DNA of 9,249 nucleotides from an uncultured Blautia sp. (GTDB lineage Bacteria; Bacillota; Clostridia; Lachnospirales; Lachnospiraceae). This document shows, piece by piece, positions 6,553-9,249 of this stretch (the first letter of the stretch is position 1; each line of letters begins with the position of its first letter). The DNA lies in contig NZ_CAKROJ010000072.1 of NCBI RefSeq assembly GCF_934372025.1, forward strand, positions 1 to 9,249. The letters run 5' to 3'. The translations under genes were made by a program, and so were the position numbers. Under the pieces are notes generated by a model. It did no database searches. It saw only the letters and a list, made by a program, of their open reading frames with translations, and was not told the origin of the DNA.

Positions 6553-7281
6553 TCAGTCATGGCGTTCATCATTATCATAGCATTCACAGAACCTTGCTGC
6601 AAATGCCGGGGGTTCGTTATGGGCATATAAATGAGAAATATCTCCGTAAGAACTCATTCGGAAGCTTGCAATTCCTTTGCGTCGTTCTTCAGAAGTCAAC
6701 GTCGTCACAGAACTTGGTGCTGCACATGCCCCATGCCAGAGTACCATCGGTGATACGCTGAGCAGGTGGCTGAGAAGTACACAACTGAGTCCAAAATGGC
6801 AGAAGAAAACAAGCGTGTCATTGTTAGCTTTTTCTGCACGATAATAATGACCTTCACGGACATATCCATGTTCGGCAAGTACTTTATCAAATTCTCCGGT
6901 CACCATATCATAATAATATTTTACGTTTCCTTCCCGCATACGATCATTTTCAAACCAATGATCATACTGATAAAAACGCTCGTCCACAGTCCAGTCCTGC
7001 GGCAGCCAGTCCCACGCACAGATTCGACGGTCTGTCACATCCGGACGATCAATCAAATAATCAAACTCACGAAGCCAATCGCATTCTTTAGCTGTGCGAT
7101 TCATTTTCTTTAATGTGCATGATGCGGTATCTTTTGCACGCCCCATCGTTGAAACATAAAAATCTTTAATATCAAGTTTTGAAAGTTTTTCAGAAAGAAA
7201 TTCTGCTTCTCTCCAGCCTTTTTCAGTCAGTGAATCTATTGAATAATCAGGGTCACCATGTCGCACGATCAATAATTTCAT
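6553..7281 (-). CDS. Histidine phosphatase superfamily (phosphoglycerate mutase-like) protein
   Basis: A 242-residue cytoplasmic phosphatase or mutase that forms a phosphohistidine intermediate. The N-terminus MKLLIVRHGDPDY carries the RHG motif (R7, H8, G9). R48 follows in STMGRAKDTA, a likely acid E72 in LREFDY, and the second histidine H162 in FFCHFGLS, so the core residues are intact. An insertion rich in W, Y and D (about 85-125) probably shapes the substrate pocket. The substrate cannot be inferred; related proteins act on phosphosugars or other small phosphoesters. The ATG at 7281 is chosen because it gives the canonical family start, although its AGAAAGG is about 14 nt away. A GTG at 7296 directly abuts that site and would add only five residues. 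A terminator follows, so the gene may be expressed alone or by read-through from the SEC-C gene upstream. Confidence 0.9.
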   Translation of the reverse strand: MKLLIVRHGDPDYSIDSLTEKGWREAEFLSEKLSKLDIKDFYVSTMGRAKDTASCTLKKMNRTAKECDWLREFDYLIDRPDVTDRRICAWDWLPQDWTVDERFYQYDHWFENDRMREGNVKYYYDMVTGEFDKVLAEHGYVREGHYYRAEKANNDTLVFFCHFGLSCVLLSHLLSVSPMVLWHGACAAPSSVTTLTSEERRKGIASFRMSSYGDISHLYAHNEPPAFAARFCECYDNDERHD

Positions 7282-7347
7282 CTTCTGTTTCAGCACCTTT
7301 CTATATATGTATCAGAATATTATCTGTATGCAGCTCCTATATATTAC

Positions 7348-7353
7348 ATTATA
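7348..7353 (-). promoter_or_regulatory. Possible -10 element for the histidine phosphatase gene
   Basis: The minus strand has a perfect TATAAT about 67 nt before the ATG, just past the stop codon of the SEC-C gene. The expected -35 position (ATGTTG at 17 nt) is poor. No terminator separates the two genes, so read-through is an alternative source of transcript. Confidence 0.35.
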
Positions 7354-7357
7354 GTGA

Positions 7358-9016
7358 TTATTTTCTTCCACAACATTTTTTGTATTTTTTTCCACTTCCA
7401 CATGGACATGGATCGTTCGGATAAACTTTTTTCTTCGGCTGCATATTTATCATATTATTAGTCGGAACATTCCCCATCGGTACAAAAGACTGCATTGCCG
7501 GAGCTACCGGAGCAATATTCTGAACAGAACTGCGATTGATCTCATTTGGGGTATATCCGCGGAAATCAAGCATTCTTGTATTGTTGTTTACTTCTGTCAT
7601 GATAGACGCAAATTTCTCAGTCTGGTACTCAGATTCAAACACAATTCCGCTTTCTTTAAACTCTTCCATAATATCAGAAAGCATTCCATCCATGGAAAAT
7701 TCTTTATAAACAATGTAAAGCAGTTCTTCCAGCTTTTCATCCTCAACTTGAAGTTCGTCTCTCAGGAAAGAAGCAAGCTTTTTGTAAGAAGGATCCTGTG
7801 ATGGATAACCATTTTTCGCATAATCCAGAATCTCTTCCACTGTCGGAATATAGAAATCTCTGTCTCCCTGGAACTCTTCGATTCTCTCATAAAGATCATC
7901 CTGCAATACTGCACTCCAGACCAGCTTGCCACCTTTTATGATACACAGGTCTTCTTTATCAGTAAGCTCTTTGAGAATCTCCAGAAAGTCTTCATAGCTT
8001 ACTTTGAAACCATCGCGTTTACGGTACATACGATATACGATCTTTAACGGTGCAATTGCATAAATCAGCCCCATCATACTCTCACAGGAACGCATCCAGC
8101 TGAACTGACGACATTTCTCCTGTAATTCTGGTGTACGGATCTGTCTGTAAACAGAAACTACTTCATTCGGAACTTCAGCGTAATCATCGCTGTATGCAAC
8201 AATATATCCTTTGTTGCTGAACCATTCCAGTTCTCTCCAGTCTTTGTGCGTTGGAAGAAAACATTTTTTCTCCGCAGCACGATCAAAAGCTTCTACTTCC
8301 CATTCATCTGCCTGCAGAAAAATTTCTTTCATTACTTCTGGATCAAGTACTTTTGCGGTGATATTTTCTGCCAGTTCTTCTTTACTTAAACCTTCTGTTT
8401 CAATACTCAATTCAACAGCACTTGCAACAAGATCTTCCTTATTATAAGAGTTTAGATAATCTTTTACTTTAGGTTCTCTGGTAAAAGATACTTCCTTCTC
8501 ATCTTCAAGTTCCATCTCTGCAATTTTTTTCTCAATTACATCGACAGCACCCAAAACACTGTATTTTTTTTCCAGTTCTTCATTCTTGGAATCAAGATCT
8601 GCACTCCAGAAAGAATCATCCTCACCTTTTGTCTCTTTTAAGATACTCGGAACTCCTGCTGCTCCATCATCTTCAATTGTTTTCTCAATATCTGCACGAT
8701 ATTCCGGAAGTTCCTCTTCCTTAACTCTGAAAGTAAACCACGCTTCTGTATCAAGAAGATCCGAACTCATTTTACCTCTGGCTTCTACATACTCATAGTT
8801 TCCTTTTGCCATATCGTCAGACTGTATATCCAGATTCTGGAGTCTTATTTTTTTCTGAAAAAATTCAAACTCGTACTTGTCTGTTTCTGTATATTCCAGA
8901 ATGATTTCCAGCATTTCTGCTAATCTTGAAAAATCAATGTCTGCAGGTATAAGGCAGCGTCTCCAAACTGGAGGTTTCGTTCCTTTTCTTGTGATTTTTA
9001 ACTGATAAAATTTCAT
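7358..9016 (-). CDS. pRiA4b ORF-3-like domain protein with C-terminal SEC-C zinc motif
   Basis: A 552-residue cytoplasmic protein. The N-terminus (YQLKITRKGTKPPVWRR, then a helix starting DFSRLAEML) matches the plasmid pRiA4b ORF-3-like/IS1096 passenger domain. The second half of that domain (about 85-125, around WFTFRVKEEELPEYRADI) is degenerate and lacks the usual acidic/tryptophan signature. The last 20 residues are a SEC-C motif: CPC at 537-539 and CC at 548-549, followed by GRK, a likely zinc site. Between them lie about 400 residues, mostly acidic and helical, that I cannot assign. The ATG at 9016 is preceded by AAAGGGTG. The frame extends 26 codons further, but that stretch is rich in C, H and Y and runs across the promoter, so it is not coding. 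Function is unknown; SEC-C motifs mediate protein or nucleic-acid contacts in SecA and many other proteins. Confidence 0.9.
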   Translation of the reverse strand: MKFYQLKITRKGTKPPVWRRCLIPADIDFSRLAEMLEIILEYTETDKYEFEFFQKKIRLQNLDIQSDDMAKGNYEYVEARGKMSSDLLDTEAWFTFRVKEEELPEYRADIEKTIEDDGAAGVPSILKETKGEDDSFWSADLDSKNEELEKKYSVLGAVDVIEKKIAEMELEDEKEVSFTREPKVKDYLNSYNKEDLVASAVELSIETEGLSKEELAENITAKVLDPEVMKEIFLQADEWEVEAFDRAAEKKCFLPTHKDWRELEWFSNKGYIVAYSDDYAEVPNEVVSVYRQIRTPELQEKCRQFSWMRSCESMMGLIYAIAPLKIVYRMYRKRDGFKVSYEDFLEILKELTDKEDLCIIKGGKLVWSAVLQDDLYERIEEFQGDRDFYIPTVEEILDYAKNGYPSQDPSYKKLASFLRDELQVEDEKLEELLYIVYKEFSMDGMLSDIMEEFKESGIVFESEYQTEKFASIMTEVNNNTRMLDFRGYTPNEINRSSVQNIAPVAPAMQSFVPMGNVPTNNMINMQPKKKVYPNDPCPCGSGKKYKKCCGRK

Positions 9017-9049
9017 ATGTTCACCCTTTATATGCTTGTGTAGATTGTG

Positions 9050-9079
9050 TATATAACAAAGCGGACAAGTCCGCTTCAA
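9050..9079 (-). promoter_or_regulatory. Probable promoter of the pRiA4b/SEC-C gene
   Basis: On the minus strand TTGAAG (9074-9079) is separated by 18 nt from TATATA (9050-9055). The -10 is preceded by TGT, an extended -10. Transcription would begin about 27 nt before the ATG at 9016. An 18-bp palindrome occupies nearly the whole spacer. Confidence 0.5.
9059..9076. repeat. 18-bp inverted repeat, possible operator or back-up terminator
   Basis: Two perfect 8-bp arms, aagcggac and gtccgctt, are separated by 2 bp. The position between -35 and -10 suits an operator for a dimeric regulator. As RNA from the rRNA side it would also form a tight hairpin, followed only by TGTTAT, so terminator function is weaker. 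No regulator gene is in the window. Confidence 0.5.
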
Positions 9080-9092
9080 ATTACATAAATAC

Positions 9093-9124
9093 AAAAGCCG
9101 GAACAGATTTTGTCCGCTCCGGCT
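9093..9124 (-). terminator. Rho-independent terminator of the rRNA operon
   Basis: The minus-strand RNA forms a 12-bp stem (AGCCGGAGCGGA with TCTGTTCCGGCT, two G-U pairs) around a CAAAA loop, followed by TTTTGTATTT. The two G-U pairs would be A-C mismatches in a plus-strand transcript, so the hairpin is built for minus-strand transcription, in agreement with the 23S direction. Confidence 0.9.
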
Positions 9125-9189
9125 TCATTATCATATCTTCAAAACCACATACATGTTGACATTTAAGAATCATCTTAACCACGCTTTCT
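9125..9189 (-). other. rRNA trailer between the 23S 3' end and the terminator, no 5S gene
   Basis: About 65 nt, transcribed on the minus strand. It holds a small perfect hairpin (ttaaga-atca-tcttaa, 9163-9178) close to the 23S end, possibly a processing element. It is too short for a 5S rRNA, and no 5S or tRNA sequence is visible. Confidence 0.7.
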
Positions 9190-9249
9190 TGGTCAAGCCC
9201 TCACCCTATTAGTAGCAGTCAGCTCCATGTGTTACCACACTTCCACCCC
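9190..9249 (-). rRNA. 23S ribosomal RNA, 3' end only
   Basis: The minus strand reads into the conserved last segment of bacterial 23S rRNA: a GGAGCTGACTGCTACTAATAG-like stretch followed by GGGTGAGGGCTTGACC. This aligns by eye with E. coli ...GAGCTAACCGGTACTAATGAACCGTGAGGCTTAACC. The terminal GCTTGACC would pair with the 5' end of the 23S to form helix 1. The exact mature 3' end is uncertain by a few nucleotides. About 60 nt of the gene are in the window; the rest lies beyond the right edge. Confidence 0.95.

Noticed and set aside
6766..7113. Open frame of 115 codons on the plus strand
   Set aside because: It is antisense to the histidine phosphatase gene with intact catalytic residues and has no upstream ribosome binding site.
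7298..7335. Inverted repeat cagaatattatctg as a terminator or operator
   Set aside because: Only four base pairs with an AT-rich loop and no T-run; not distinguishable from chance.
7358..9016. Mobile element, because pRiA4b ORF-3-like proteins occur on plasmids and in IS1096
   Set aside because: No transposase, terminal inverted repeats, target duplication or plasmid genes are seen; the domain is also common in chromosomal genes.
9017..9094. N-terminal extension of the pRiA4b/SEC-C protein
   Set aside because: The extra 26 codons have no ribosome binding site, unusual composition, and overlap the probable promoter; the ATG at 9016 has a good site and matches the family start.

Overview
The window looks like a low-to-moderate GC Clostridia chromosome, most likely a gut Lachnospiraceae relative (Blautia, Dorea, Coprococcus or Ruminococcus type). 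This is inferred from the gene families, the AAAGGAG-type ribosome binding sites, the codon use and the 23S rRNA 3' end. Every supportable gene lies on the minus strand, so the window reads from right (23S rRNA) to left. No mobile element, CRISPR array or tRNA was found.

Right to left: (1) the 3' end of a 23S rRNA (about 9190-9249) with a short trailer and a strong terminator (9093-9124); no 5S rRNA follows it. (2) A 552-residue protein with an N-terminal pRiA4b ORF-3-like domain and a C-terminal SEC-C zinc motif, behind a promoter that contains a near-perfect 18-bp palindrome. (3) A histidine phosphatase family protein with its own terminator. (4) A two-gene operon: an HSL-type alpha/beta hydrolase, then, 3 nt later, a condensation/acetyltransferase-like enzyme fused to a multi-pass membrane region, ending in a terminator. 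(5) A six-gene operon: a 56-residue small protein, a cytoplasmic transglutaminase-like protein, a 72-residue small protein, a PAP2 membrane phosphatase, an acylphosphatase and an 85-residue protein, ending in a terminator. (6) An EamA-type transporter whose C-terminus is cut by the left window edge.

Most genes are individually recognisable housekeeping or accessory families. The two groupings of most interest are the esterase plus membrane-fused acyltransferase pair, which could add and remove acyl groups on a membrane-associated substrate, and the six-gene operon, which mixes a transglutaminase-like fold, two phosphatase types and three small orphan proteins. Neither is an established system I can name, and the functional links are inference. 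The rRNA unit lacking a 3' 5S gene and the palindrome inside a promoter spacer are the clearest non-coding observations.
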